Assembly: GCA_024123955.1 (NCBI GenBank)
Contig: CP099652.1
Coordinates: 248,001-312,000, forward strand
Length of the DNA: 64,000 nucleotides
Direction: 5' to 3'
Source of the DNA: Oxalobacteraceae bacterium OTU3CINTB1
GTDB taxonomy: Bacteria > Pseudomonadota > Gammaproteobacteria > Burkholderiales > Burkholderiaceae_D
The position numbers and the translations under genes are program-made. The notes below the pieces were generated by a model that was not told where the DNA came from, did not search any database, and saw only the letters and a list, made by a program, of their open reading frames with translations. Shown one piece after another: positions 55,806-64,000 of the stretch (the first letter of the stretch is position 1; each line of letters begins with the position of its first letter).

Positions 55806-57845
55806 ATGGGGATGAAACGCAGCATGGCAACGGTACTGGCCATGGCCGCCACACAGGGGCCGGCCGGCATGGCGCTCGCCGCCGAGGACGCCGAAGTGGC
55901 CGGCACGGTGGCGATGAGCCGGGTCACGGTGTTGGCGCATTACGACAACGCGGTCGGCACCTCGGACGCGGCCAGCCAGGGCACGGTGACATCCAGCCTG
56001 ATCGCCAGCCGCGCCGCGCTGCGCACCGGCGAGCTGCTGGAGTTCGTGCCCGGCATGATCGTCACGCAGCACAGCGGCGACGGCAAGGCCAACCAGTACT
56101 TCCTGCGCGGCTTCAACCTCGACCACGGCACCGACTTCGCCACGTATGTCGACGCCATGCCGGTCAACATGCGCAGCAACGCGCACGGCCAGGGCTACTC
56201 CGACCTCAACTTCCTGATCCCCGAGCTGGTCCAGCGCATCGACTATAAAAAGGGTAGCTACTTCGCCGACGAGGGCGACTTTTCGTCGGCCGGCGCGGCC
56301 CACATCCGCCTGTCGGACCGGCTGCCAGAAGGCATCGCCAGCCTGACCTTGGGACGCTACGGCTACCGCCGCGCCTTGCTGGCGGACTCGATGGACGCCG
56401 CCGGCGGCACCTTGCTGTACGGCATCGATCTGGGCCGCAACGACGGTCCGTGGCAAACACCGGAACAGGTGCGAAAATACAACGCCATGCTGCGCTACAG
56501 CCGTGGCGACGCCCAAAATGGCTACAGCGTCACCGCCATGGCCTACCGCAACCGCTGGAACGCCACCGACCAGGTGCCGCAACGGGCCGTGCGCGACGGC
56601 CTGATCGGCCGTTTCGGCACGCTCGACGCCAGCGACGGCGGCGAAACGTCCCGCAGCAGCCTGTCGTGGGACATGCACCGGCGCGACGACGGCCGCATCA
56701 CCGAAGCGTCGGCCTATGTGGTGCGCTCCAGTCTGGATCTATACAGCAACTTCACCTACCTGCTGGCCGACCCGGTCAACGGCGACCAGTTCCAACAGAG
56801 CGAGCGGCGCACCATGGGCGGCTTCAACGCCAGCCAGACCTGGCTCGACAAGATAGCCGGCATCGACATGCGCAACAAGGTCGGCGTGCAGACGCGCTAC
56901 GACCATATATCGCCGATCGGCCTGTACGCCGCGCGGGAACGCGAGCGGCTGAGCACCGTGCGCGAAGACCGCGTCAAGGAAGCGAGCGCCGGACTGTATC
57001 TGGAGAACACCAGTTATTGGCTACCGGAATTTCGCACCATCGCCGGCCTGCGCTATGACGCCTACCGCTTCGACGTCAACGGCAACAGCGCCAGCGCGAA
57101 CAAGGCCTCGCCCAAGCTGTCGCTGATCTTCGGCCCATGGGCCAAAACCGAATACTTCATCAATTACGGCGCCGGCTTCCACAGCAACGACGCCCGTGGC
57201 GTGATCGCGCCCGGCGCGGCCGGGGCCACGCCGCTGGTGGGCACGCGCGGCGCCGAGCTGGGCGTCCGCAGCGAATGGCTACGCGGCCTGCAAAGCTCGC
57301 TGTCGCTGTGGACGCTGGACATCGACTCCGAACTGGTCTACGTCGGCGACAGCGGCGACACCGAGGCGAGCCGCCCCAGCCGCCGCAGCGGCATCGAATG
57401 GAGCAACCACTACATCGCCGCGCCGTGGCTGCTGTTCGACCTGGACCTGTCGGCATCGCGCGCCCGCTATCGTCGAGACGACCCGGCCGGCAACCGCGTG
57501 CCGGGATCGCTCAACAAGGTGGCCTCGTTCGGCGTCACGGTCAAGGACCTAGGACGCTGGTTCGGCGGCATGGAGCTGCGCTACTTCGGACCCCGCCCGC
57601 TCATCGAAGACAACAGCGTGCGCTCGGCATCGACGGCGCTGGCCTACGGCCGCATCGGCTACCAGCTCGGCAAGCGCACCAAACTCACGCTCGACGGCTT
57701 CAACCTGTTCAACCGCCGCGCCAGCGACATCGATTACTACTACGCCTCGCGCCTGCCCGGCGAACCGGCCGAGGGCGTCGACGACGTCCACTCGCACCCG
57801 GTCGAGCCGCGCACCTGGCGCGTGACGCTGTCGCACAGTTTTTAA
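55806..57845 (+). CDS. TonB-dependent outer-membrane receptor
   Basis: A 679-residue receptor with a signal peptide (about 1-24, MALAAED at the cleavage zone). The plug domain is around ELLEFVPGMIVTQHSGDGKA, NQYFLRGFNLDHGTDFATYV and RIDYKKGSYFADEGDFSSAG. A 22-strand barrel ends in VEPRTWRVTLSHSF with the terminal phenylalanine. The plug motif is close to receptors in the HmuR/CirA-like group, but the substrate is not obvious. Likely under the divergent ECF sigma factor and followed by DUF4331, lipoprotein, TPR and HupE-like genes. ATG at 55812 is an alternative start. Confidence 0.92.
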   Translation: MGMKRSMATVLAMAATQGPAGMALAAEDAEVAGTVAMSRVTVLAHYDNAVGTSDAASQGTVTSSLIASRAALRTGELLEFVPGMIVTQHSGDGKANQYFLRGFNLDHGTDFATYVDAMPVNMRSNAHGQGYSDLNFLIPELVQRIDYKKGSYFADEGDFSSAGAAHIRLSDRLPEGIASLTLGRYGYRRALLADSMDAAGGTLLYGIDLGRNDGPWQTPEQVRKYNAMLRYSRGDAQNGYSVTAMAYRNRWNATDQVPQRAVRDGLIGRFGTLDASDGGETSRSSLSWDMHRRDDGRITEASAYVVRSSLDLYSNFTYLLADPVNGDQFQQSERRTMGGFNASQTWLDKIAGIDMRNKVGVQTRYDHISPIGLYAARERERLSTVREDRVKEASAGLYLENTSYWLPEFRTIAGLRYDAYRFDVNGNSASANKASPKLSLIFGPWAKTEYFINYGAGFHSNDARGVIAPGAAGATPLVGTRGAELGVRSEWLRGLQSSLSLWTLDIDSELVYVGDSGDTEASRPSRRSGIEWSNHYIAAPWLLFDLDLSASRARYRRDDPAGNRVPGSLNKVASFGVTVKDLGRWFGGMELRYFGPRPLIEDNSVRSASTALAYGRIGYQLGKRTKLTLDGFNLFNRRASDIDYYYASRLPGEPAEGVDDVHSHPVEPRTWRVTLSHSF

Positions 57846-57959
57846 CGCATCACTTTTAAATATATTTTCAAAAATCTTATCGAATCTGAATCTGGCGTCA
57901 TGAACGCCGCGTATACGACCGTGCAGTCCAATCAAATCAACCAGTTGGGGAGAAATCGA

Positions 57960-59453
57960 ATGCAAACAATCTTCAAGCAGGCGCTGTACGCGGCCGTGCT
58001 GGGCACTCTTGCCGGCGCCATCGCACCGGCGGCCATGGCGTCCAGCCACCGCGAAGCACCGTTCGTCACGCAAAGTCCCAAAGTCGACGCCACCGACTTC
58101 TATATGTTCCGCAGCTACGAGAGCGGCCGATCCAACTTCGTCACCCTGATCGCCGACTACGTGCCGCTGCAGGACGCCTACGGCGGCCCTAACTACTTCG
58201 CCATGGACCCGAACGCGTTGTACGAGATCCACATCGATAACAACGGCGACGCCAAGGAAGACTTGACGTTCCAGTTCCGCTTCACCAACACCAACAAGGA
58301 CACCAAACTGTCCGTCGGCGGCAAGGACGTCTCGATTCCGCTGGTGATCAACGGCGGCGCCATTGCCGGCGTCAACGCCCCCGGCGCCAACGTGCGCGAG
58401 ACCTACACCGTCAACGTCGTGCGCGGCGACCGCCGTACCGGCACCAAGGCTGCCGTGACCAACGTCGCCGGCGGCGCCACCTTCGACAAGCCGCTCGATA
58501 ACATCGGCAACAAGTCGATCCCCAACTACGCCGCGTATGCCGCTGCCCACGTCTACAACGTCAACATCCCCGGCTGCAGCACGCCGGCGCGCCTGTTCGT
58601 CGGCCAGCGCAAAGACCCGTTCGTGGTCAACCTGGGCGAGACCTTCGACCTGGTCAACATCAAGGCGCCGGCCACCGAGTTTTCCGCCGGCGCCGAGAAG
58701 GGCGCCAAGGACGACCTGGCGACCAAGAACGTGACCGCGATCGAACTGGAAGTGGCGGCATCGTGCCTGACCGCGTCCACCGGCGGCGACCCGGTCATCG
58801 GCGGCTGGACCACCGCCAGCCTGCGCCAGGGACGCCTGTTGAACCCAACGCCGAACTCCAGCTCGCCGTCGAAAGAGGGCGGCGCCTGGACCCAGGTATC
58901 GCGCCTGGGCGCGCCGCTGGTCAATGAAGTCGTCATCGGCCTCAAAGACAAGGACACCTTCAACGCCAGCAAGCCTTCCGGCGACGGCCAGTTCGCCACC
59001 TATGTCACCAATCCAACCTTGCCCGCGCTGATCGAAATCCTGTACGGCAGCGCCGGCGCCAAGGCGCCGACCAATTTCCCGCGCAACGACCTGGTGGCGG
59101 CCTTCCTCACCGGCGTCAAAGGCTTGAACCAGCCGACGACTGTCACCGCGTCTGAAATGCTGCGCCTGAACACGTCGACGCCAGCCGTCGCCGCCGGCGC
59201 GCAGAAGCGCCTTGGCGTCATCGACGGCGACAACGCCGGCTTCCCGAACGGCCGCCGTCCGGGCGATGATGTGGTCGACATCGCGCTGCGCGTGGTGATG
59301 GGCAAACTGTGCACCCTGAACCTGGGCTGCGCACCGGCCGACGCAGCTGCCGGCGGCCTGCACTTCACCGACGGCGCCTACCTGGACGACAGCTTCTTCA
59401 ACGCCTCGTTCCCGTACCTGAAAACGCCGATCGCCGGTTCGCCGCAGATGTAA
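57960..59453 (+). CDS. DUF4331 secreted protein
   Basis: A 497-residue exported protein with a signal peptide (YAAVLGTLAGAIAPAAMA, cleavage before SSHREAP near residue 27). The DUF4331 domain begins SSHREAPFVTQSPKVDATDF, a family signature, and continues with NPNALYEIHIDNNGDAKEDLTF, GGWTTASLRQGRLL and DGDNAGFPNGRRPGDDVVDI near the C-terminus. The function of DUF4331 is unknown. The ATG at 57960 follows GGGGAG; an earlier ATG at 57900 gives a poor leader. Adjacent lipoprotein, TPR and HupE-like genes follow, all in one direction. Confidence 0.9.
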   Translation: MQTIFKQALYAAVLGTLAGAIAPAAMASSHREAPFVTQSPKVDATDFYMFRSYESGRSNFVTLIADYVPLQDAYGGPNYFAMDPNALYEIHIDNNGDAKEDLTFQFRFTNTNKDTKLSVGGKDVSIPLVINGGAIAGVNAPGANVRETYTVNVVRGDRRTGTKAAVTNVAGGATFDKPLDNIGNKSIPNYAAYAAAHVYNVNIPGCSTPARLFVGQRKDPFVVNLGETFDLVNIKAPATEFSAGAEKGAKDDLATKNVTAIELEVAASCLTASTGGDPVIGGWTTASLRQGRLLNPTPNSSSPSKEGGAWTQVSRLGAPLVNEVVIGLKDKDTFNASKPSGDGQFATYVTNPTLPALIEILYGSAGAKAPTNFPRNDLVAAFLTGVKGLNQPTTVTASEMLRLNTSTPAVAAGAQKRLGVIDGDNAGFPNGRRPGDDVVDIALRVVMGKLCTLNLGCAPADAAAGGLHFTDGAYLDDSFFNASFPYLKTPIAGSPQM

Positions 59454-59463
59454 GGGGGACGAC

Positions 59464-59733
59464 ATGAGATCCCTTAAATATCTGGGCCTGGTATGCGTGC
59501 TCGCGTTGAGCGCCTGCGGCGGCGGCAGCGACCACATCGCCTCCACACCGCCGGTGACGCCGCCTGTGGTGACGCCACCGGTGGTCACGCCGCCGGTCAG
59601 CATGTTGGATAGCTTCTTTGCCGCGGTGATGTCCCTCATCGGCGATGGCAGCGAAACCACCACCGAGCCGACGGCGACCGATCCTGTCGCCGTCACCACG
59701 CCGGACGACACGGAACCGGCAGCCGTGAAGTAA
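59464..59733 (+). CDS. Small secreted lipoprotein
   Basis: An 89-residue lipoprotein with the lipobox ALSACGGGS (cysteine near residue 18) and a Pro/Val/Thr repeat tract (TPPVTPPVVTPPVVTPPVS, built from repeated TPPVV units). A second hydrophobic patch (LDSFFAAVMSLIG) and an acidic threonine-rich tail follow. It lies 10 bp after DUF4331 and is probably co-translated with it. No family assignment. Confidence 0.75.
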   Translation: MRSLKYLGLVCVLALSACGGGSDHIASTPPVTPPVVTPPVVTPPVSMLDSFFAAVMSLIGDGSETTTEPTATDPVAVTTPDDTEPAAVK

Positions 59734-59745
59734 GCAAGCAGTGAC

Positions 59746-59773
59746 AAGGGCGGACGCCGCATGGTCCGCCCTT
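59746..59773 (+). terminator. Hairpin between lipoprotein and TPR genes
   Basis: AAGGGCGGAC (59746-59755) pairs perfectly with GTCCGCCCTT (59764-59773) around an 8-nt loop, followed by TACGCCGTTT. The U tract is weak, so it may be a partial terminator or an mRNA processing site within the operon. Confidence 0.55.
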
Positions 59774-59778
59774 TACGC

Positions 59779-59814
59779 CGTTTAGAGGTCCGTTTAGAGA
59801 TCGATTCAGAGGTC
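59779..59814 (+). repeat. Three 12-bp tandem repeats before the TPR gene
   Basis: Three head-to-tail copies of a 12-bp unit near CGTTTAGAGGTC occupy 59779-59790, 59791-59802 and 59803-59814, then CCC and the ATG at 59818. The copies keep the reading frame open (RLEV, RLEI, DSEV). Confidence 0.8.
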
Positions 59815-59817
59815 CCC

Positions 59818-60990
59818 ATGAGAACAACAATAATCATCGCCCTGGCATTGCCGGCCGCCCTCGCGCAAGCCGCGCCCTATATACCGTCCAGCGGCAAGCA
59901 AGTGATCGAAACGCTGCCGCGCCGTGGCGATCCGGTGCAGCAGCAGTTGCGCAGCCTGCGCGCGGAACTGAACGCCAAGCCGACCGACGTCGCGCTGGCG
60001 ACCAGCGTCGCGCAGCGCTACATTTCGTTGGGCCGCAGCGAAACCGATCCGCGCTATCTGGGCTACGCGCAGGCCGCGCTGGCGCCGTGGTGGTCGCAGG
60101 CCGCGCCACCGCCACCGGTGCGCCTGCTGCGCGCCACGCTGCTGCAAAGCACCCATCAATTCGGTCCCGCGCTGGCGGACCTGAAAGGCGTGCTGGCGGC
60201 GCAGCCGGACAACGCGCAGGCGTGGCTGACGCAAGCGACCGTGCAAACGGTGCAGGGCGACTACGCCGGCGCCACGGCTAGCTGCGCGCATTTGTCGGCG
60301 CTGTCGATAGAACTGATCACCGTGACGTGCATCGCCAATGTGGGCACGGTCACGGGCCGCTCCGTCAAAAGCGAGCAGTTGCTGGAGCTGACGTTGGAAC
60401 GCAGCGCCAACGCACCGGAGGAATTGAAGGAGTGGGCGTTGACGCTGCTGGCCGAAATGGCGCAGCGGCGCGGCGACAGCGCCGTGGCCGAGGCGCGCTA
60501 CAAGAGCGCGCTGGCCATGGCGCCGAACGACAGCTATCTGCTGGGCGCCTACGCCGACCTGCTGCTGGAGCAAAAGCGGCCTGGCGAGGTGTTGACCTTG
60601 TTGCGCGACCAATCGCGGATCGACGCGCTGCTGTTGCGGCGCGCGCTGGCATTGCAGCAGCAGGATGGCAAAAGCAGCGTGCTGGCGGCCGATGTCAAGG
60701 AGCTGGCCGCCCGCTTCGACGCCGCCGCGCTGCGCGGCGACACGGTGCACCAACGCGAGCAAGCGCGCTTTGAATTGCTGCTGCGCCGGGATGCACCAAC
60801 CGCACTGACACTGGCGAAGAAAAACTGGGCGATACAAAAAGAGCCGGCCGACATGCGCATCTATCTGGAAGCGGCGGTAGCGGCACGCGACACCGCAGCG
60901 GCCAAGCCGGTCACCGACTGGATAACGCAGCACAAGATCGAAGACGTCGCCGCGCAACGCCTGATGCGCCAACTCACCACGGGAACATAA
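59818..60990 (+). CDS. TPR-repeat secreted protein
   Basis: A 390-residue protein with a signal peptide (IIIALALPAALAQAAPY, cleavage near residue 20) followed by helical repeats of the tetratricopeptide type. Pairs such as VALATSVAQRYISLGRSETD, FGPALADLKGVLAAQPDNAQ, SAVAEARYKSALAMAPNDSY and LLGAYADLLLEQKRPGEVLT show the expected helix periodicity. No catalytic motif. Its stop overlaps the HupE-like start (TAATG), so both are coupled. Probably a periplasmic partner of the DUF4331/HupE cluster. Confidence 0.85.
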   Translation: MRTTIIIALALPAALAQAAPYIPSSGKQVIETLPRRGDPVQQQLRSLRAELNAKPTDVALATSVAQRYISLGRSETDPRYLGYAQAALAPWWSQAAPPPPVRLLRATLLQSTHQFGPALADLKGVLAAQPDNAQAWLTQATVQTVQGDYAGATASCAHLSALSIELITVTCIANVGTVTGRSVKSEQLLELTLERSANAPEELKEWALTLLAEMAQRRGDSAVAEARYKSALAMAPNDSYLLGAYADLLLEQKRPGEVLTLLRDQSRIDALLLRRALALQQQDGKSSVLAADVKELAARFDAAALRGDTVHQREQARFELLLRRDAPTALTLAKKNWAIQKEPADMRIYLEAAVAARDTAAAKPVTDWITQHKIEDVAAQRLMRQLTTGT

Positions 60991-62090
60991 TGGCACGTCT
61001 TTATATATTCCTCGCGCTGCTGTTCGGCGCCATGCTGCCGGCGCAGGCGCACAAGCCGAGCGACAGCTATCTGTCGCTGACCACGCAAGGCGATCACATC
61101 ACCGGCCAGTGGGACATCGCCCTGCGCGACCTGGACTTCGCCATCGGCCTCGATCAAGATGGCGACGGCAAACTGACCTGGGACGAAATCCGCGCCCGCC
61201 ACGCCGCCATCTCCGCCTACGCGCTGGAGCGCCTGAAGCTATCGAACGAAAGCGGCACGTGCGCCATCAACATCGCCGACCAACTGATCGACGACCACAC
61301 CGACGGCGCCTACAGCGTGATGCGCTTCGGCGTCACCTGCCAAAAACCGGTGACACAGCTCAGCATCGACTACCGCCTCTTCGCCGACCTCGATCCGCAA
61401 CACAAAGGCTTGCTGCGGCTGACGCACGACGGCGAAACCTCCACCGCCATCTTCGATCCGCAGCACGCGCGCCAGACCTTGTCGCTGACGGCCCCGAACC
61501 GCTGGCAGCAATTCGCCACCTATATCAAAGAAGGCGTGTGGCATATCTGGATCGGCTACGACCATATCCTGTTCCTGCTGTCGCTGCTGCTGCCGGCGGT
61601 GCTGCTGGCCGCGCCGTCCGACAATCTGCGCGGTGCCTTCATCGACGTGCTCAAGGTGGTGACGGCGTTCACGCTGGCGCACTCGCTCACGCTGACCTTG
61701 GCCAGCCTGTCGCTGATCTCGCTGCCGTCGCGCTTTGTCGAATCGGCCATCGCCGCCTCGGTCATCCTGGCTGCGGTCAACAACATCTACCCGCTGTTCC
61801 GGGGACGGCGGCCGGTCGCCGCTTTCGTGTTCGGCCTGATCCACGGCTTCGGCTTCGCCAGCGTGCTGATCGATCTTGGCCTGCCGAAGACGGCGCTGCT
61901 GGCAAGCTTGTTCGGATTCAACCTCGGCGTGGAACTTGGGCAATTGTGCATCGTCGCACTGTTCCTGCCGCTGGCATTTACGCTGCGAAATACCGTGTTC
62001 TACCGGCGCGCGCTCACCGGTGGTTCGGCCGTGATCGCCTTGGTGGCATTGGTCTGGTTCGTCGAGCGTGCGTTCGACATCCAGGTGTGA
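60990..62090 (+). CDS. HupE/UreJ-family membrane protein with EF-hand-like motif
   Basis: A 366-residue protein. A signal peptide (YIFLALLFGAMLPAQA, residues 4-20) is followed by a periplasmic domain of about 150 residues containing an EF-hand-like calcium loop LDQDGDGKLTWDEI (about residues 53-66). The C-terminal half is the HupE/UreJ membrane domain of about six helices with WHIWIGYDHILFLLSLLLP (near 185), AFTLAHSLTLTLASL and FVFGLIHGFGFASVL, holding the conserved histidines. Members include nickel/cobalt transporter relatives. Last gene of the cluster. Confidence 0.85.
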   Translation: MARLYIFLALLFGAMLPAQAHKPSDSYLSLTTQGDHITGQWDIALRDLDFAIGLDQDGDGKLTWDEIRARHAAISAYALERLKLSNESGTCAINIADQLIDDHTDGAYSVMRFGVTCQKPVTQLSIDYRLFADLDPQHKGLLRLTHDGETSTAIFDPQHARQTLSLTAPNRWQQFATYIKEGVWHIWIGYDHILFLLSLLLPAVLLAAPSDNLRGAFIDVLKVVTAFTLAHSLTLTLASLSLISLPSRFVESAIAASVILAAVNNIYPLFRGRRPVAAFVFGLIHGFGFASVLIDLGLPKTALLASLFGFNLGVELGQLCIVALFLPLAFTLRNTVFYRRALTGGSAVIALVALVWFVERAFDIQV

Positions 62091-62182
62091 GGGATCACGC
62101 GCGATATTGACCCACCTCGCATCCGTTGTCTTTTTGTTCAGCTACGATCAACGCCACTTTCATCGATCGCGGGAACAAAAAA

Positions 62183-64000
62183 ATGTGTGGAATATGGGGC
62201 ATGATCAACAATGGCGCGCCGCAATGCGACAACTCTGCCGCATTGGCCGCCGCCTTTCGCTACATCAACGGACGCGGCCCGGACGCGCGCGGCGCCCGGC
62301 AGGTAGCCTGTCGCGGCCACGCCGTCACCATCGCCCACAGCAGGCTCGCGGTGATCGAATTGTCGGCGCTTGGCGCGCAGCCGATGGTCGATGCGGCGTC
62401 CGGCTGGTCCATCGTCTACAACGGCGAGATCTACAACTACCGCGAAATCCGCGAAGCACTGCAAGCCAACGGGCAAGTATTTAACGGCGGCAGCGATACC
62501 GAGGTATTGCTGCGCGCATGGGCGCTGTGGGGCCCGGACGCCTTGCAGCGCCTCAACGGCATGTTCGCCTTTGCCGCGTTAAACGAAAAGACCGGCGAGC
62601 TCTGGCTGGTGCGCGACCGCTTCGGCGTCAAGCCATTGCTGTGGGGTCGCTGCCAGAATGGCGATATCGTCTTCGGCTCGTCGGTCGCCAGCATCGCCAG
62701 CGCGGTTGGCACCGACATCGACACCGACTACTGCGCGCGCGGCGTACGCTACAAAGCCTATGAAACCGCGCAATCGGGCTCGCCCTACAAACACGTGAAC
62801 GCGGTCGGCGCCGGATGCTGGGTCAAATTCCAGCTGTCACCCGAATGCATCGGCATCGCCGAAGGCCGCTGGTACTCGCTGCGCGACGCGGTGGCGCGGC
62901 GGCGCGAGGCCATGGCGCACACCGGTGACGCCGACCTGCTCGAAGAATGCCGCCGGCTGCTCGACAGCGCCGTGCAGTTGCGGTTGCGCAGCGACGTGCC
63001 GGTGGCCGTGTCGTTGAGCGCCGGCCTGGATTCGGCTGCTATCGCCTGCATGATGCAACGCCACGGCGCCGACACGCACGCGTTCTCGTTCGGCTCGCCG
63101 TCCGAACGCACGTCCGAAGGCCCCGGCACGCAATCGCTGGCCAAGGCCACCGGCATCGACGTCACCTACGTCTGGCCGCGCTACAGCGGTTGGGACTTGT
63201 ACGAGGTGCTGGAGAAGACCATGGCCTTCCAGGAGGCGCCGTTTTCGGGCATGAGCCCGATCGCGCAGAACGCCGTGTTCCGCGAGGTCGGCAAAGCCGG
63301 CTTCAAGGTGCTGCTGGGCGGGCAAGGCAGCGACGAGATCTTCGCCGGCTACCGCAAGTTCATCGTCATCGCGCTGCGCGAGACGCTGCACCGGCGCGAG
63401 CCGAAAGGCGCGCTGCGGTTGATGTATTCGCTGGGCCTGATGCTCGCGCACGAGGCTGGCCAGGCGCGCATGTACTGGCAAAACCTCAATCGCTACAAGG
63501 GCGGCAAGCGCAAGGCGGCCGCGTTCCGCCTGCTCGACTGGGAGCCGGGCGCGCACAACCTGTGGGGCGAGGCCGGGATCTCGCTGCCGGACCGGCAGAT
63601 CGAGGACATCCAGCAATGGAGCCTGCCCACCCTGCTGCGCTACGAGGACCGCAACTCGATGGGCTACGGCATCGAGACCCGGCTGCCGTTCATGGATTAT
63701 CGCCTGATCGAATTCGCGCTGGCGCTGCCGACGCGCATGAAGATCGCCAACGGCTACGGCAAATGGATGCTGCGCCATGCGGCCAAGGGCCTGGTGCCCG
63801 ACGCCGTGCGGCTCAACCGCAAGAAGCGCGGCTTCGACGTCACGCAGAACTGGATCACCCAGGGCATCGGGGCGGCGCTGCGCGGGACCATCTTCGACCA
63901 TGCGACGGCATTGCAGGGGCCGCTCAAAAACAGCCAACAGCTCGACACGCTGCTGTCGGACGAAGCGCTGTCGCGGGACCCGGACCTGCTCGATGAAGCG
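62183..64000 (+). CDS. asnB: Asparagine synthetase B-like protein, C-terminus beyond the window
   Basis: At least 606 residues are encoded before the window ends. The N-terminal glutaminase has the catalytic Cys2 (MCGIWGM), NGRGPDARG, SRLAVIELSALGAQPM, IVYNGEIYNYREIREAL and NGGSDTEVLLRAW. The synthetase domain has the pyrophosphate loop VSLSAGLDSAAIACM (SAGLDS rather than the usual SGGLDS) and LLGGQGSDEIFAGYRKF. SLPTLLRYEDRNSMGYGIET completes it. It may make asparagine or amidate an exopolysaccharide or peptide product; the substitution in the loop should be kept in mind. Independent of the upstream cluster. Confidence 0.88.
   Translation, partial: MCGIWGMINNGAPQCDNSAALAAAFRYINGRGPDARGARQVACRGHAVTIAHSRLAVIELSALGAQPMVDAASGWSIVYNGEIYNYREIREALQANGQVFNGGSDTEVLLRAWALWGPDALQRLNGMFAFAALNEKTGELWLVRDRFGVKPLLWGRCQNGDIVFGSSVASIASAVGTDIDTDYCARGVRYKAYETAQSGSPYKHVNAVGAGCWVKFQLSPECIGIAEGRWYSLRDAVARRREAMAHTGDADLLEECRRLLDSAVQLRLRSDVPVAVSLSAGLDSAAIACMMQRHGADTHAFSFGSPSERTSEGPGTQSLAKATGIDVTYVWPRYSGWDLYEVLEKTMAFQEAPFSGMSPIAQNAVFREVGKAGFKVLLGGQGSDEIFAGYRKFIVIALRETLHRREPKGALRLMYSLGLMLAHEAGQARMYWQNLNRYKGGKRKAAAFRLLDWEPGAHNLWGEAGISLPDRQIEDIQQWSLPTLLRYEDRNSMGYGIETRLPFMDYRLIEFALALPTRMKIANGYGKWMLRHAAKGLVPDAVRLNRKKRGFDVTQNWITQGIGAALRGTIFDHATALQGPLKNSQQLDTLLSDEALSRDPDLLDEA

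Overview
The window is 64 kb of high-GC, densely coded chromosome. Gene content and order fit a betaproteobacterium of the Oxalobacteraceae (Massilia/Duganella type): a LiuR-controlled leucine-degradation regulon, a tex-grxD-ubiX group, an rsmI/lpoA-yraN-diaA-dolP cluster, and betaproteobacterial-style biotin and muropeptide genes. The assignment is inferred from protein families; there is no rRNA to confirm it. No insertion sequence, integrase, prophage or CRISPR array was seen.

Layout. 0-8.1 kb: the start of a PAS-domain sensor gene, a SNF2 helicase, tex, grxD, ubiX and two small genes. 8.4-15.2 kb: leucine/isovalerate catabolism part 1 (liuR, liuA, aceK, thiolase, SDR, acyl-CoA dehydrogenase) with LiuR-type operators. 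15.5-23.2 kb: YihY protein, a peptide-binding protein, an SpmAB-like fusion, PBP4, and a LysR regulator divergent from an aldo/keto reductase. 23.2-23.4 kb: a two-armed array of CTA/TAG units spaced one DNA turn apart. 23.5-29.0 kb: a leftward muropeptide salvage operon (ampG, GHL10-type hydrolase, sugar kinase, amidase, D-Ala-D-Ala dipeptidase). 29-31 kb: AraC and GntR regulators. 31.2-43.5 kb: leucine catabolism part 2 (liuB, hydrolase, liuC, liuD, ghrA, liuE) with a complete bioA-bioF-bioD-bioB block inside it. 43.5-45.8 kb: LytS/LytTR two-component pair and tRNA-Pro. 45.9-53.3 kb: a broken small gene, rsmI, the lpoA group, a thioredoxin-like protein, cyanase, an outer-membrane protein, a secreted truncated globin and a thioesterase. 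53.3-54.3 kb: an Abi/HEPN gene with a structured upstream leader. 54.3-62.1 kb: an ECF sigma/anti-sigma pair divergent from a TonB receptor, DUF4331, lipoprotein, TPR and HupE-like cluster. 62.2 kb to the end: a partial asparagine synthetase.

How it works together. The liu genes take isovaleryl-CoA through methylcrotonyl-CoA and methylglutaconyl-CoA to HMG-CoA, then to acetyl-CoA and acetoacetate. The biotin genes make the cofactor of the carboxylase encoded beside them, and aceK and the thiolase handle the acetyl-CoA end. Two families of intergenic palindromic repeats occur, one just upstream of liu-associated genes and the other just after stop codons. The strongest candidates for something undescribed are the CTA/TAG array at 23.2-23.4 kb, the leader-plus-HEPN unit at 53.4-54.3 kb, and a LiuR-like operator placed inside the ychJ coding sequence.
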